From contig QMWT01000002.1 in assembly GCA_003661775.1 (NCBI GenBank), forward strand, positions 1-46,000: a stretch of DNA of 46,000 nucleotides. Direction: 5' to 3'. Source of the DNA: Thermoprotei archaeon. Lineage in GTDB: Archaea; Thermoproteota; Thermoprotei_A; Sulfolobales; Ignisphaeraceae. Below, piece after piece: positions 24,631 through 32,787 of this stretch. The stretch's first letter is position 1; each line of letters starts with the position of its first letter. The notes beneath the pieces are model-generated. The model saw only the letters and a program-made list of their open reading frames with translations. It was not told where the DNA came from and ran no database searches. The position numbers and the translations under genes are program-made.

Positions 24631-24867
24631 TTATACACCTTTATTCCTCTGTTTTATGCTGATGATAGCCTTAGCAATATTCCTTAGCAATTGCGTTTTT
24701 GAACCTGTATAACGGACCTTTACCCTACCTCTATGAATGTGCCACATACGTGGATATCGTGGCTCCTCCTCAGCTTCACAATAAAGGTTAAGCTCTCTAC
24801 ACGCTTCAAGAATATCTTTGATAGTAGGATTTTCTATAGCCAACGAAAGAGGTACTTTTCTTCCCAT
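24631..24867 (-). CDS. srp19: Signal recognition particle protein SRP19
   Basis: SRP19 binds 7S RNA and helps SRP54 dock. The segment from G-R-K-V-P-L-S-L-A through L-Y-C-E-A-E-E-E-P-R-Y-P-R to H-R-G-R-V-K-V-R-Y is diagnostic. The coordinates use the first standard start (ATG at 24867), which gives 78 residues and cuts off the family's usual beginning. In frame just upstream (24868-24906) the codons read L-W-P-A-Y-F-D-K-K-I-S-R-K, the expected SRP19 N-terminus. No ATG, GTG or TTG exists there before the stop codons at 24952-24957. The true start is therefore likely a rare codon, for example ATA at 24909, or the sequence has an error. rps8e lies 38-80 bp upstream on the same strand. Confidence 0.9.
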   Translation of the reverse strand: MGRKVPLSLAIENPTIKDILEACRELNLYCEAEEEPRYPRMWHIHRGRVKVRYTGSKTQLLRNIAKAIISIKQRNKGV

Positions 24868-24909
24868 TTTTCTGCTAATTTTCTTGTCAAAATATGCAGG
24901 CCATAATAT
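24868..24909 (-). other. Probable N-terminal codons of srp19 without a standard start
   Basis: These 14 codons are in frame with srp19 and, after the candidate ATA start, encode the family's conserved W-P-A-Y-F-D-K-K-I-S-R start. A near-miss ATG occurs as A followed by TGG, one base out of frame. A TATA-like CTATATAT overlaps the 5' end (about 24906-24913). If that box were the promoter, these codons would not be transcribed. The competing readings cannot be settled by eye. Confidence 0.55.
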
Positions 24910-24946
24910 ATAGAAACGCTCTACTCCATCTCGGCTCAGGGCTTTG

Positions 24947-25330
24947 CTACCTCATCAGTACTGCGTTTACCACTCCATCTTGACCAGGTCTGGAGGTCAC
25001 TAGTGCTCTGCCCAACTCGGTTAATATTATGGAGCCTTTAACTATGATACCTCTACGCGCGAACTCTCTGTTTGCTGGAGATTCAAGAATTCTAATTATC
25101 CTCACTTTCTTAGCTTCGCCTGTTTCGGGATCTACAACATTTGCGTAAGCGACTCTTTTCAGTCTTACCTTTATATTCCCCCCGCGGACACGTTGGACTA
25201 CGCGTTTATCTGTTGTATCAAGAGTGGTTTCCGTAGGATATCTTCCCAGTTCGTACTTCCTTCTCTTTCTATGGGGTCTTTTTCTACCACCGCTAATCTT
25301 CCTAAGATCATTACCTTGGTATATAGCCAT
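24947..25330 (-). CDS. rps8e: Ribosomal protein eS8
   Basis: S8e is a 127-residue small-subunit protein. The signature is near the start: I-S-G-G-R-K-R-P-H-R-K-R-R-K-Y-E-L-G-R then P-T-E-T-T-L. V-R-G-G-N-I-K-V-R-L-K-R and the ending R-P-G-Q-D-G-V-V-N-A-V-L follow. A TATA-like CTTATAAGG lies about 40 bp upstream. It is divergent from uppS, and srp19 follows it on the same strand, a pairing seen in other archaea. Confidence 0.95.
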   Translation of the reverse strand: MAIYQGNDLRKISGGRKRPHRKRRKYELGRYPTETTLDTTDKRVVQRVRGGNIKVRLKRVAYANVVDPETGEAKKVRIIRILESPANREFARRGIIVKGSIILTELGRALVTSRPGQDGVVNAVLMR

Positions 25331-25416
25331 GTTTCAGACCCGTTGTGCATACTCTTCGAGTACAACCTTATAAGCCTTTTAAAATGTGGTAATCTATCAC
25401 TCTAACGAGGAAGGTT

Positions 25417-26265
25417 ATGTTCAGGCGAGGCATAGGATTCGCTATTAAATTAATGAGTCTTCCAGTAGCGAGATTCTTTGCGAGGAAGTTCCTGAGCTTT
25501 GCCTATAAATTATACGAAGAGTGGTTATGGAGGCAGATCAGTGGGGGGCCCATGCCCAGACATGTAGCTATAATACCTGATGGTAACAGAAGATGGGCTA
25601 GAAAAAGAGGAATGGATACTTCAGATGGTCATGCATTTGGATACGAGAGGCTGAAAGAGGTGCTACAATGGTTATTAGAGCTGGGAATAAGGGCTGTCAC
25701 AATTTATGCCATGTCGAATGAGAATTGTCTCTATAGACCTGCTAAGGAGAGGGAGAGGCTATTTGAGTTAATTAAGAAGGGTTTGAGAGAGTTGTTGGAA
25801 GACAAGGATGATCTGTTAAGAAGGTACGGTGTTAAAGTTAAGGTGTTTGGAAGACTTGAGCTCGTGCCTGAAGAGATAAGGGAAATCGTGCGTCAACTCG
25901 AGTCGAAGACGTCTTCGTACAATGAGAGGTTTCTTAATATAGCGTTGTGCTATGGAGGTAGGCAGGAAATAGTGGATGCTGTTAAGAGAATAGCTACAGA
26001 TGTTAAACTAGGAAAGCTCGCAATAAGCGATATCGATGAGGATGTTTTTAGCGAATACCTCTATACTTCGCATATGGAGGAACTAGCGGAACCCGATCTT
26101 GTAATCAGAACCTCCGGAGAATTTAGAATAAGCAATTTTCTCTTATGGCAATCAGCCTATAGCGAGTTCTACTTCTGTGATGTTTTCTGGCCCGATTTCA
26201 GGAAGATAGACCTGTGGAGAGCTATACGGTCTTACCAGCGGAGGGAGAGGAGATTTGGACGTTAA
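25417..26265 (+). CDS. uppS: Cis-prenyltransferase (polyprenyl diphosphate synthase)
   Basis: This enzyme elongates isoprenyl diphosphates in cis to make the long lipid carrier used for protein glycosylation. The catalytic and substrate motif I-I-P-D-G-N-R-R-W-A lies at about 53-62. H-A-F-G-Y-E-R-L-K, Y-A-M-S-N-E-N, and near the C-terminus D-L-V-I-R-T-S-G-E-F-R-I-S-N-F-L-L-W-Q and Y-S-E-F-Y-F follow. At 282 residues it has a basic N-terminal extension of about 45 residues that may touch the membrane. The ATG has GAGGAAGG upstream. Its last 44 bp overlap the convergent DUF373 gene. Confidence 0.93.
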   Translation: MFRRGIGFAIKLMSLPVARFFARKFLSFAYKLYEEWLWRQISGGPMPRHVAIIPDGNRRWARKRGMDTSDGHAFGYERLKEVLQWLLELGIRAVTIYAMSNENCLYRPAKERERLFELIKKGLRELLEDKDDLLRRYGVKVKVFGRLELVPEEIREIVRQLESKTSSYNERFLNIALCYGGRQEIVDAVKRIATDVKLGKLAISDIDEDVFSEYLYTSHMEELAEPDLVIRTSGEFRISNFLLWQSAYSEFYFCDVFWPDFRKIDLWRAIRSYQRRERRFGR

Positions 26266-27367
26266 TGTTGGGTGCTTCTTTTTTGCGTTTACGGGTTAAT
26301 TCACGTACTGCTAGCTCTGCGGATACAGTAAGAACTATTATCGCTACTACCAGGAGAGAGCTTGCAAGACCGTGAACTACAAGTTCGCTCACTTTCATTG
26401 TAGGATCAGAGGTTAGCAGTATCATATAGCTGAACTCTTGGAGGAGCATATATAAAAGCACGATATCTATTAATATAGCTATGTAGAAAAGAGTGCGGTA
26501 GCTTCCTCTGATTAACGCTCCTATCGCCTTAGCTAGAATAGGTATTGCTGGAGCAAGTAAGTATAGATACGAGTAGTTCTTGAGTATACTAGCTATGGCT
26601 ATACTGAGCGAGGCATTTCTTAGAATATGAGTGTATAGCTCCATAACGGTAAAGCTAGCCGCAGCAAAGAGTGTAATTGCGGTAAGTCCTGTTAGCAAGA
26701 GCTTGGCCGGCCTCTTTGATAAGTGGGAAAGATGCACATCTAAGTTAAATCCTCTGACGATCATTGCTATGCTTAAAACTATGAGGAATGCCAGCAAGCC
26801 TTCGCGTATGAGGTTAAATAATGCGAGCACTGAGAACATCAATATAGCTAGCCCTGGATATCCTACAAACAACTTGGAATACCGTGGATCCTCAATAGCC
26901 TTCTTCAAGTACTTGGCTAGGAGCGTATACGCAGTTTCGATAGAACGTGACTGCTCTACAACAACGGTTTCCACTCCTACAACTTCGAAATAATTCCTCA
27001 TTATCATAAGAACTTTTTCGTCTTCAACGCTATCAAAAACTGCTATTGCCTTGCTGATACCTGTGCTCTCATGCACGAGCTTCATGTCTTGCGTCAGCTT
27101 CATGAACGCCCATGCACCACCTCTAGGATCACCCCCAACTATAGCTACTTCGGCGTAGACACCTTTTCTCGCAAGTTCATCTGCAAGCCTTAATGTTGCA
27201 AAGAGAGCATTTATATCGGAATCCGATGGTTTACACATAGCGAATTTGAATGCAGAGTCGATTACACGTTCCTTACCTATTATCGGTGTTTCTATGCCGC
27301 ACTGACCAATATCGTTGTCAAAATCTATGTACACTAATAGTACTCGACTAACCCCCAGGTCACTCAT
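26222..27367 (-). CDS. DUF373 family multi-pass membrane protein
   Basis: Residues 1-160 are soluble alpha/beta and begin with the DUF373 signature V-L-L-V-Y-I-D-F-D-N-D-I-G, followed by a nucleotide-binding-like pattern (A-I-V-G-G-D-P-R-G-G). The second half has about six hydrophobic helices, including L-A-I-L-M-F-S-V-L-A-L-F and L-Y-L-L-A-P-A-I-P-I-L. It closes with a basic cytoplasmic tail. The function of the archaeal family is unknown. I start at the ATG at 27367, where ATGAGTGA overlaps the stop of the upstream coiled-coil gene by 8 bp; a TTG at 27376 is the alternative. The 3' end overlaps uppS. Confidence 0.85.
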   Translation of the reverse strand: MSDLGVSRVLLVYIDFDNDIGQCGIETPIIGKERVIDSAFKFAMCKPSDSDINALFATLRLADELARKGVYAEVAIVGGDPRGGAWAFMKLTQDMKLVHESTGISKAIAVFDSVEDEKVLMIMRNYFEVVGVETVVVEQSRSIETAYTLLAKYLKKAIEDPRYSKLFVGYPGLAILMFSVLALFNLIREGLLAFLIVLSIAMIVRGFNLDVHLSHLSKRPAKLLLTGLTAITLFAAASFTVMELYTHILRNASLSIAIASILKNYSYLYLLAPAIPILAKAIGALIRGSYRTLFYIAILIDIVLLYMLLQEFSYMILLTSDPTMKVSELVVHGLASSLLVVAIIVLTVSAELAVRELTRKRKKEAPNINVQISSPSAGKTV

Positions 27368-28232
27368 GTTCTTCAACTCCGTATAGGAGATACAGTTCTT
27401 CTAAAGTTAACCTCTCACCACGTTTGACTTTCTCTTCAACAGCTTTCTTCTTAGTAGACAGAACTTTTTGTGTTTCAGCTCGTTGTTTCTCCAATTCGAG
27501 CTCTTTAGCTTTTCTAAGAAGCTCACGTATTGTGCGGTTCTTTTCACGTATGCTCGCACTTATTTCCGCGATTCGCTGTTTTATCTCTTCTCTAAGTCTC
27601 TTCTTTTCGTTTAGTTCAGCAACAAGATTCTCGATCTCTTTTTTAAGAGTTTCCCGTTTGTTCTTGGCATCGCCTATGGTACTCCTGTGAGCCTCTATTT
27701 GCTGAATAACATTCTCGAGCTGACTTCTAAGTTCACCTATAGTTTGTCTTAATGACATCAATTCCGATTGTAATTGCTGCGCTTTTTCGGCGGTTTCTAG
27801 CTGTTTCTCTAACCGAGCTATTTCAGCGACAAGTCTATTTTCCTCCTCTAAGCCTAGGTACGGAGTTGTCATGATCTTCCATTCAAGTTCATCAATTCTT
27901 CTACGTACAGCTTCTATACGAATTCTCAAGGCTGGTTGAAAAGCTTGAAAGAGTTTCTTCCTCTCGCGTAGTAATGATATGCCATCTCTCAGTTTCCTAC
28001 GTAACTCACGCCTTTTCTCGTGTAGAGAGTTTAGCGAAGCCCGTAGTTCGTTCAAACGCTGATTTAACGACTTTAATTCTTCCTTACGTTTACGTATCTC
28101 CTTTATTAAATGATCTATATCTTCACGGACCTTTGCAAGATCTTGTAGAAGAGACTCACGTTCTTCGAGCAGGCTTTTAAGCTCTTCGCGTGCGACCGCG
28201 ACCTCACGATATATGTTTTCGATGCTGCTCAA
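27360..28232 (-). CDS. Archaeal coiled-coil protein (290 aa)
   Basis: Nearly the whole protein (1-260) is predicted coiled coil, with heptads full of Glu, Lys, Arg and Leu. A short break near 110-125 (M-T-T-P-Y-L-G-L-E-E-E-N-R-L) matches the archaeal coiled-coil family of COG1340. The C-terminus ends in a small helical cap, R-L-T-L-E-E-L-Y-L-L-Y-G. It has no ATPase motifs, so it is not an SMC. Its stop overlaps the DUF373 start, and the GPN GTPase lies 48 bp upstream on the same strand. Function is unknown; a structural or scaffold role is inference. Confidence 0.8.
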   Translation of the reverse strand: MSSIENIYREVAVAREELKSLLEERESLLQDLAKVREDIDHLIKEIRKRKEELKSLNQRLNELRASLNSLHEKRRELRRKLRDGISLLRERKKLFQAFQPALRIRIEAVRRRIDELEWKIMTTPYLGLEEENRLVAEIARLEKQLETAEKAQQLQSELMSLRQTIGELRSQLENVIQQIEAHRSTIGDAKNKRETLKKEIENLVAELNEKKRLREEIKQRIAEISASIREKNRTIRELLRKAKELELEKQRAETQKVLSTKKKAVEEKVKRGERLTLEELYLLYGVEEHE

Positions 28233-28280
28233 GTTTCTAGCCCCTTTTCCTACTGTTCAAGTTAGACAAGTTAATAATAA

Positions 28281-29060
28281 TCATACCTCGCTGTATTCTT
28301 CCGTAAGATAATCTTCGCCTCCTGCCAGCACTCTCTGAACGGCTGCGTATAGACTCTCCATACCCTCCCAAGTAACAGATGATATGGGTATTAATTCCTC
28401 GACTATAGATGTTAAGAACTCAGGTGTTTCGTAAGCAAGCTCTTCATAAGGCTTAGGTAACTTATCGCGAGTTATATCAGATATGAATATCATAGGGTCC
28501 TCTAGCCACTTCAAAACTTTCTTGTAGAGCTCCGGAGACAGCATGTCTATCTTAGTAAGAACATTTATTTGTGGTAATCCGTGTGAAAAAGTTGTCGCTA
28601 CGGATAACAGTAGTAATGAAGCCAAAGCGGAGGGTTTCGAAGTAAAATAGGCGTCTATGAGGAAAAGTGCGAGAGACTTACTATCACCGCTTAACTGCTC
28701 TATCAAAAGCTTGCCCGCGGGTCTGAAAGCAAATATCTCTAATTGGCCCGGTGTATCTACTATTACATAGTTTGGTTGCTCCTTCTCGATCTCGCTTCTG
28801 AGCTTGTAGACATGGTTTACCGAGAGATCGACTGATGCTATAAGTGCGCCATTAGGGCCCAAGTTGTATTTTCTCATGACGTCCCAAGTAGTTATGTAGT
28901 CTCTAATGTCAGCAGTAGGTGTGTATGGAACCCACTCGACAGCTGGGTCTAGATTAACTATTGCAACGTCCATTTTCTGCGCTTTTAGCCATTCGGAGAA
29001 AGTTGATGTGAGGCTAGTCTTTCCCGAACCTGCTGGGCCTAATACGTATATGAAGTACAT
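28281..29060 (-). CDS. GPN-loop GTPase
   Basis: This is an archaeal homologue of eukaryotic GPN1-3, which take part in RNA polymerase assembly. Walker A is G-P-A-G-S-G-K-T (8-15). N-L-D-P-A-V-E-W-V-P-Y matches the family, and the G-P-N-G insert defines the GPN group. D-T-P-G-Q-L-E-I-F is the G3 region and T-K-I-D-M-L is the G4 specificity motif. The length of 259 fits. The radical SAM gene lies 28 bp upstream on the same strand, so the minus-strand block from 29958 down to 26222 is probably one operon. Confidence 0.92.
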   Translation of the reverse strand: MYFIYVLGPAGSGKTSLTSTFSEWLKAQKMDVAIVNLDPAVEWVPYTPTADIRDYITTWDVMRKYNLGPNGALIASVDLSVNHVYKLRSEIEKEQPNYVIVDTPGQLEIFAFRPAGKLLIEQLSGDSKSLALFLIDAYFTSKPSALASLLLLSVATTFSHGLPQINVLTKIDMLSPELYKKVLKWLEDPMIFISDITRDKLPKPYEELAYETPEFLTSIVEELIPISSVTWEGMESLYAAVQRVLAGGEDYLTEEYSEV

Positions 29061-29088
29061 GCGAATTCACCTTGCTTAACCTCCTTCA

Positions 29089-29958
29089 CTACATTAACGG
29101 TATGTTTACTGGTGTTTTATGTAAAATGCGGGGCATACGAGATACTATCCTATTATTGCAATAGCGGCATCTTCCATAGCTATCTATCATGAGTTTGATT
29201 ATGCGTGCGTTCTGCCGTATTATAACAGGGTGTTTGCAGTATGGGCATAGTACTGAAGCTAGTTCGGATACACTGCTCTCGGGAAATGTTGTAGAACTGC
29301 AACCTGCCTTTCGGATCAAGTCCACGTACTGTACAAGAGCAAACTCATTTACTTCGTGATGTGCTACGATGTTTATGGCTAAAGGTAGGGGTTTCGAACC
29401 GCATAGCTCCTTCATCCTTAGTAGCAATGTCTTGATGGCATGCTCATCTGGGCGCAGAACGAGCAGAATCTCAACATGTACATTCCCCTTAGCCATACTT
29501 TCAACACTTTGCATTAGTTCACTAGAGAACTCGTGCTCGTCCACGATCTCAACAAGTATAACTGAGAACAGAATGTTAGGAACATCGTGCTTCCGTAGGA
29601 GGGCATCAGCTCTAATCTTCAAGCCTACTGGCACAATCTTAGCCAATGTCTTAGCCAGGTTAAGTAGTTGGCTATTCTCAATGGACGGCGCACCATGCAT
29701 AAACACGAGTTCAGGTTTATTTCTATGAACAAGATCTACAATCTCATCGTGACTTACTCTAAGCTCCCGTACAGCTCTGGGTCCTACGTTAACTGCCCAT
29801 GGACACCACGTGCAATCAGCGTTGCATCCTGCAAACCATAGAACAAGTGCTAGCCCTCCTGGAGAATAAAGTGATAAAGGGATTTGCTCTAAGCTCGTTA
29901 GCGTTATAGCGGTAAGGAGTTGGTTCTCTACGGAAATCCCCGAGATCCTCCCACCCAA
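29089..29958 (-). CDS. Radical SAM protein with C-terminal zinc-ribbon-like cysteines
   Basis: The N-terminal A-G-C-N-A-D-C-T-W-C supplies the C-x3-C-x2-C cluster that binds 4Fe-4S and SAM. A G-G-like E-L-V-F-M-H-G-A-P-S segment follows. The partial barrel continues to about residue 220. The C-terminal part has C-P-Y-C and C-R-Y-C pairs, a likely zinc ribbon. It resembles activating-enzyme-like radical SAM proteins, but the substrate is unknown. The TTG at 29958 is the only early start I find, and a TTG at 29892 is an alternative close to the cluster. It is divergent from prs and leads the GPN/coiled-coil/DUF373 block. Confidence 0.75.
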   Translation of the reverse strand: MGGRISGISVENQLLTAITLTSLEQIPLSLYSPGGLALVLWFAGCNADCTWCPWAVNVGPRAVRELRVSHDEIVDLVHRNKPELVFMHGAPSIENSQLLNLAKTLAKIVPVGLKIRADALLRKHDVPNILFSVILVEIVDEHEFSSELMQSVESMAKGNVHVEILLVLRPDEHAIKTLLLRMKELCGSKPLPLAINIVAHHEVNEFALVQYVDLIRKAGCSSTTFPESSVSELASVLCPYCKHPVIIRQNARIIKLMIDSYGRCRYCNNRIVSRMPRILHKTPVNIPLM

Positions 29959-30004
29959 ACTATTTTACCTTTGGGTTAGGGAGTTTAGGGTTTGGGGGCG
30001 GTCA

Positions 30005-30943
30005 ATGGCATTACTGCTCAAGTTAAGTGGAACGCCCGATCAGCTAGCAAGATCATTGTGTAAAGAAATCGGATGTAGAATTGAGGTTCCCCACACAAAG
30101 ATCTTCCCGGATGGCGAACAGTACCTGCGCGTGGAACCACATTTGTTTGAGAACGAAAGTAGTATTATAATAGTGCAGAGTATGTATCCCGAGCAAGATC
30201 GTAAATGGATTGAGCTACTACTCGCACTTGAGGTAGTGTGTTCGCATTTCAATGGAAAGGTGTTGGTGGTTATTCCTTATCTGGCCTATGCTAGACAAGA
30301 CAGAAGGTTTCTACCGGGCGAGGCACTAAGCCTTAAGTCTCTTCTAAAGAGCTTGTGTACATGGTGTATAGACGGAATTATTACTGTGGATGCCCATAAA
30401 CCAGAGATAGTCAAGGAGTACCTTGAAGAACAAGGTGTTGAGTACATAAACATACTTCCCTTTTCATACATGGCGACAAAAGGAGGTGTGCGAGATGAAA
30501 TAGACTTTGTGCTTTCTCCTGACAAAGGCGCTCTTCCACGTGCCAAAGAGCTTGCAACAACTATATCAAGACCTTACGGATATTTGGAGAAGCATAGAGA
30601 TAGAGTGACAGGGGATATAGTCGTCGAAGAGAAATATTTGGAGGTTAGAGGGAAGACCGTGGTGATTGTCGATGATATAATTAGCACCGGCGGAACACTT
30701 GCACGAGCAGTAGAATTGATTAAGAAACTTGGGGCCTTGCGCGTGATCGCTATAGTAACGCACTCGTTGCTTGTAGGAAATGCTGAGGAGAAGTTTAGAA
30801 ATGCGCATCTTGACATGCTGCTAACAGCAAATACTGTAGATGTTAGAACTAAAGGATTAATAGATGTAAGAATCGTAGACGTAGGGCCTCTAGTAGCTCA
30901 GCATCTAAGAAAAAGTGCTTTAGGAAGGAGCTTCTATGAATAA
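30005..30943 (+). CDS. prs: Ribose-phosphate pyrophosphokinase (PRPP synthetase)
   Basis: This enzyme makes PRPP from ribose 5-phosphate and ATP for nucleotide, His and Trp synthesis. Conserved segments are F-P-D-G-E-Q-Y-L-R (34-42), P-Y-L-A-Y-A-R-Q-D-R-R-F (91-102), V-D-A-H-K-P-E (128-134) and the PRPP loop I-V-D-D-I-I-S-T-G-G-T (221-231). The length is 312. The ATG is preceded by GGGGGCGG. It overlaps trmG10 by 8 bp, so prs, trmG10 and rnz appear to be one operon. Confidence 0.95.
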   Translation: MALLLKLSGTPDQLARSLCKEIGCRIEVPHTKIFPDGEQYLRVEPHLFENESSIIIVQSMYPEQDRKWIELLLALEVVCSHFNGKVLVVIPYLAYARQDRRFLPGEALSLKSLLKSLCTWCIDGIITVDAHKPEIVKEYLEEQGVEYINILPFSYMATKGGVRDEIDFVLSPDKGALPRAKELATTISRPYGYLEKHRDRVTGDIVVEEKYLEVRGKTVVIVDDIISTGGTLARAVELIKKLGALRVIAIVTHSLLVGNAEEKFRNAHLDMLLTANTVDVRTKGLIDVRIVDVGPLVAQHLRKSALGRSFYE

Positions 30944-31982
30944 CTATGATCAGAAAGATATTGTCATAAGGCTTTCTGGCGAGCATGTAGATCTCGCCTT
31001 AGCGGAACTAACATCTGTACTTGAGTCTCTGGGTATAGATCAGCGTTTCGTGAGAATAGACGAAATTGTGATACTGCATAACGTTAGGCATGCAATGTTG
31101 AGAAAAATTGTAGAAAGAGCTGCTTTCATTAAGGAAGTAGGAGAACTTATAGCCATAACTAAAGCTGACGTATCTGAGTTATGTCAGTTGCTAAGAAGTG
31201 TTGGTATATCTCTTGAAAGAGCACGATTTACCTGTATACGGGGGTTTGGTAGAGAAATAGCAAAGAAGCTAAGAGCCTTTTGCGAGACCAGTGATGGTGA
31301 AGAGGCGCAAGTATACCTAGTAGGAAACGTTGCCGTAATAGCTAAACCTATATACAAGCGGAGCTTGAGTAAGACGTTCGAAGTGCGTGCACCCCATGTG
31401 AGACCGGTCTACAGACCCGGCGCAATGAAACCCCACTTGGCTAGACTCTACGTGAATCTGGCGGCGTTGAGCGAAGGAGGCGTGTTGCTGGATCCTTTCT
31501 GTGGCGTTGGTGGCTTTCTTTTAGAGGCATGTCATGCCGGGTTAACAAGCATAGGGATAGATATAGACGGCGCATGTGTTAAAGGCGCTCGTACAAACTC
31601 GGAGCACTATGGTTGTGGTTGGTGTGTAGATGTTGTTCAGGGAGACGCCTCTATGATTCCTCTGAGAAGTAATTCCGTTAACGGTGTTTCGACCGATCCA
31701 CCGTATGGAAGGCAGGCGAGAGCATTGGCAGCATCTCTAATAGAATTAATCAAAAAGTTCTTAATAGAATCTTGTAGGGTTGTGGCAAATGGCAGAATAG
31801 TGTTTGCAGTGCCGCTTGATATAGAGTTCGCGATCGATAATTTCGTAAAAGCAATGAGGGTGAGCATATGGTCGAAGCATATAGACTGGGTTCATGGTTC
31901 GCTTACCCGCGTGGTCTATGTGGTGAAATGCGGTGAAACCCAGGATAATATTCCTAGGTACTGGAGCCTCAGCACCCTCTAG
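30936..31982 (+). CDS. trmG10: tRNA (guanine10-N2)-methyltransferase, Trm-G10/Trm11 type
   Basis: This enzyme makes m2G or m2,2G at position 10 of tRNA. The N-terminal 155 residues match the NFLD/THUMP tRNA-binding part. The Rossmann fold begins L-L-D-P-F-C-G-V-G-G-F-L-L-E-A (184-198), with the acidic G-I-D-I-D (207-211). The catalytic D-P-P-Y-G is at 254-258. The length of 348 is typical. It starts inside the end of prs, and its last 50 bp overlap the start of rnz. Confidence 0.9.
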   Translation: MNNYDQKDIVIRLSGEHVDLALAELTSVLESLGIDQRFVRIDEIVILHNVRHAMLRKIVERAAFIKEVGELIAITKADVSELCQLLRSVGISLERARFTCIRGFGREIAKKLRAFCETSDGEEAQVYLVGNVAVIAKPIYKRSLSKTFEVRAPHVRPVYRPGAMKPHLARLYVNLAALSEGGVLLDPFCGVGGFLLEACHAGLTSIGIDIDGACVKGARTNSEHYGCGWCVDVVQGDASMIPLRSNSVNGVSTDPPYGRQARALAASLIELIKKFLIESCRVVANGRIVFAVPLDIEFAIDNFVKAMRVSIWSKHIDWVHGSLTRVVYVVKCGETQDNIPRYWSLSTL

Positions 31983-32787
31983 AAACCGTTGGACCTCCTC
32001 TATCTTATTAGAGCTGCATGATTGTAACATGCTATTAGACGCCGGTGAGGGAGCTCAAATAAGGTTGAATGAGGTAGGGTTCGACGTTTCTAAGCTGGAT
32101 GCTATATTCATTACACACCTGCACGGAGATCACGTATTCGGCCTCCCTCCTCTTCTTCAGAGCATTGACATGCGAGTGAACTCTATGAAAATGTTTAAAG
32201 AGCTTACTATAGGAGGTCCCAAGGGTGTGCAAGAGTTAGTGAAGTTAGCATTGGGAAATATTGAGAATAAGCACGACAAACTTTCTATCAGGCTACATGT
32301 TTATGGTGATGTTAAGCATCTGGTAACGGTGAAGGAGAGCCTCGTAGTAGCACTTCCCCTAAAGCACGGCTCAGTACGGTCGTGGGGCATATACGTAAAG
32401 AGCCCGGTGGGGAGAAATTCGCGTTTTGTAAGGATCTTCTATGGTGCGGACGGAATCCTCGAAGATTATTCACTAAAGTTTCTGAAATTGAACGGTGTCG
32501 ATGTGCTGATCTACGAGTCTACCTATAGCGAGCATGAGGCTATAGATGCAGAGCGCACGGGTCATGCTACCTCCATGTACGTCGCAAAACTAGGTAGAGA
32601 ACTAGGTGTTGAAGTAGTGTTGATGACCCATATCAGTCAGCGTTATGGCATGCATGCTCCACATTTGGAGGAGGCGCGGAGAGTTTTCAGAAAGGTCTTC
32701 GTGGTTAACGATCTTGATGTTTATCCGCTTCATTTACTACTGAAGAGGGCTGCGCTAAGCTCCTCTAGGCACATCCTTCTCCCATAA
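31933..32787 (+). CDS. rnz: Ribonuclease Z (tRNA 3' processing)
   Basis: RNase Z cuts the 3' trailer from tRNA precursors. That is needed here because the tRNA-His gene lacks CCA. It is a metallo-beta-lactamase fold: F-L-G-T-G-A-S-A-P (7-15), the zinc motif H-L-H-G-D-H (62-67), A-L-P-L-K-H-G, and G-H-A-T-S-M-Y-V-A later. The length is 284. The start is GTG at 31933, well inside trmG10. The overlap is long, but the residues M-K-P-R-I-I-F-L-G-T-G are needed for the fold, so I accept it. The 3' end overlaps the convergent UPF0201 gene by 33 bp. Confidence 0.93.
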   Translation: MKPRIIFLGTGASAPSRNRWTSSILLELHDCNMLLDAGEGAQIRLNEVGFDVSKLDAIFITHLHGDHVFGLPPLLQSIDMRVNSMKMFKELTIGGPKGVQELVKLALGNIENKHDKLSIRLHVYGDVKHLVTVKESLVVALPLKHGSVRSWGIYVKSPVGRNSRFVRIFYGADGILEDYSLKFLKLNGVDVLIYESTYSEHEAIDAERTGHATSMYVAKLGRELGVEVVLMTHISQRYGMHAPHLEEARRVFRKVFVVNDLDVYPLHLLLKRAALSSSRHILLP

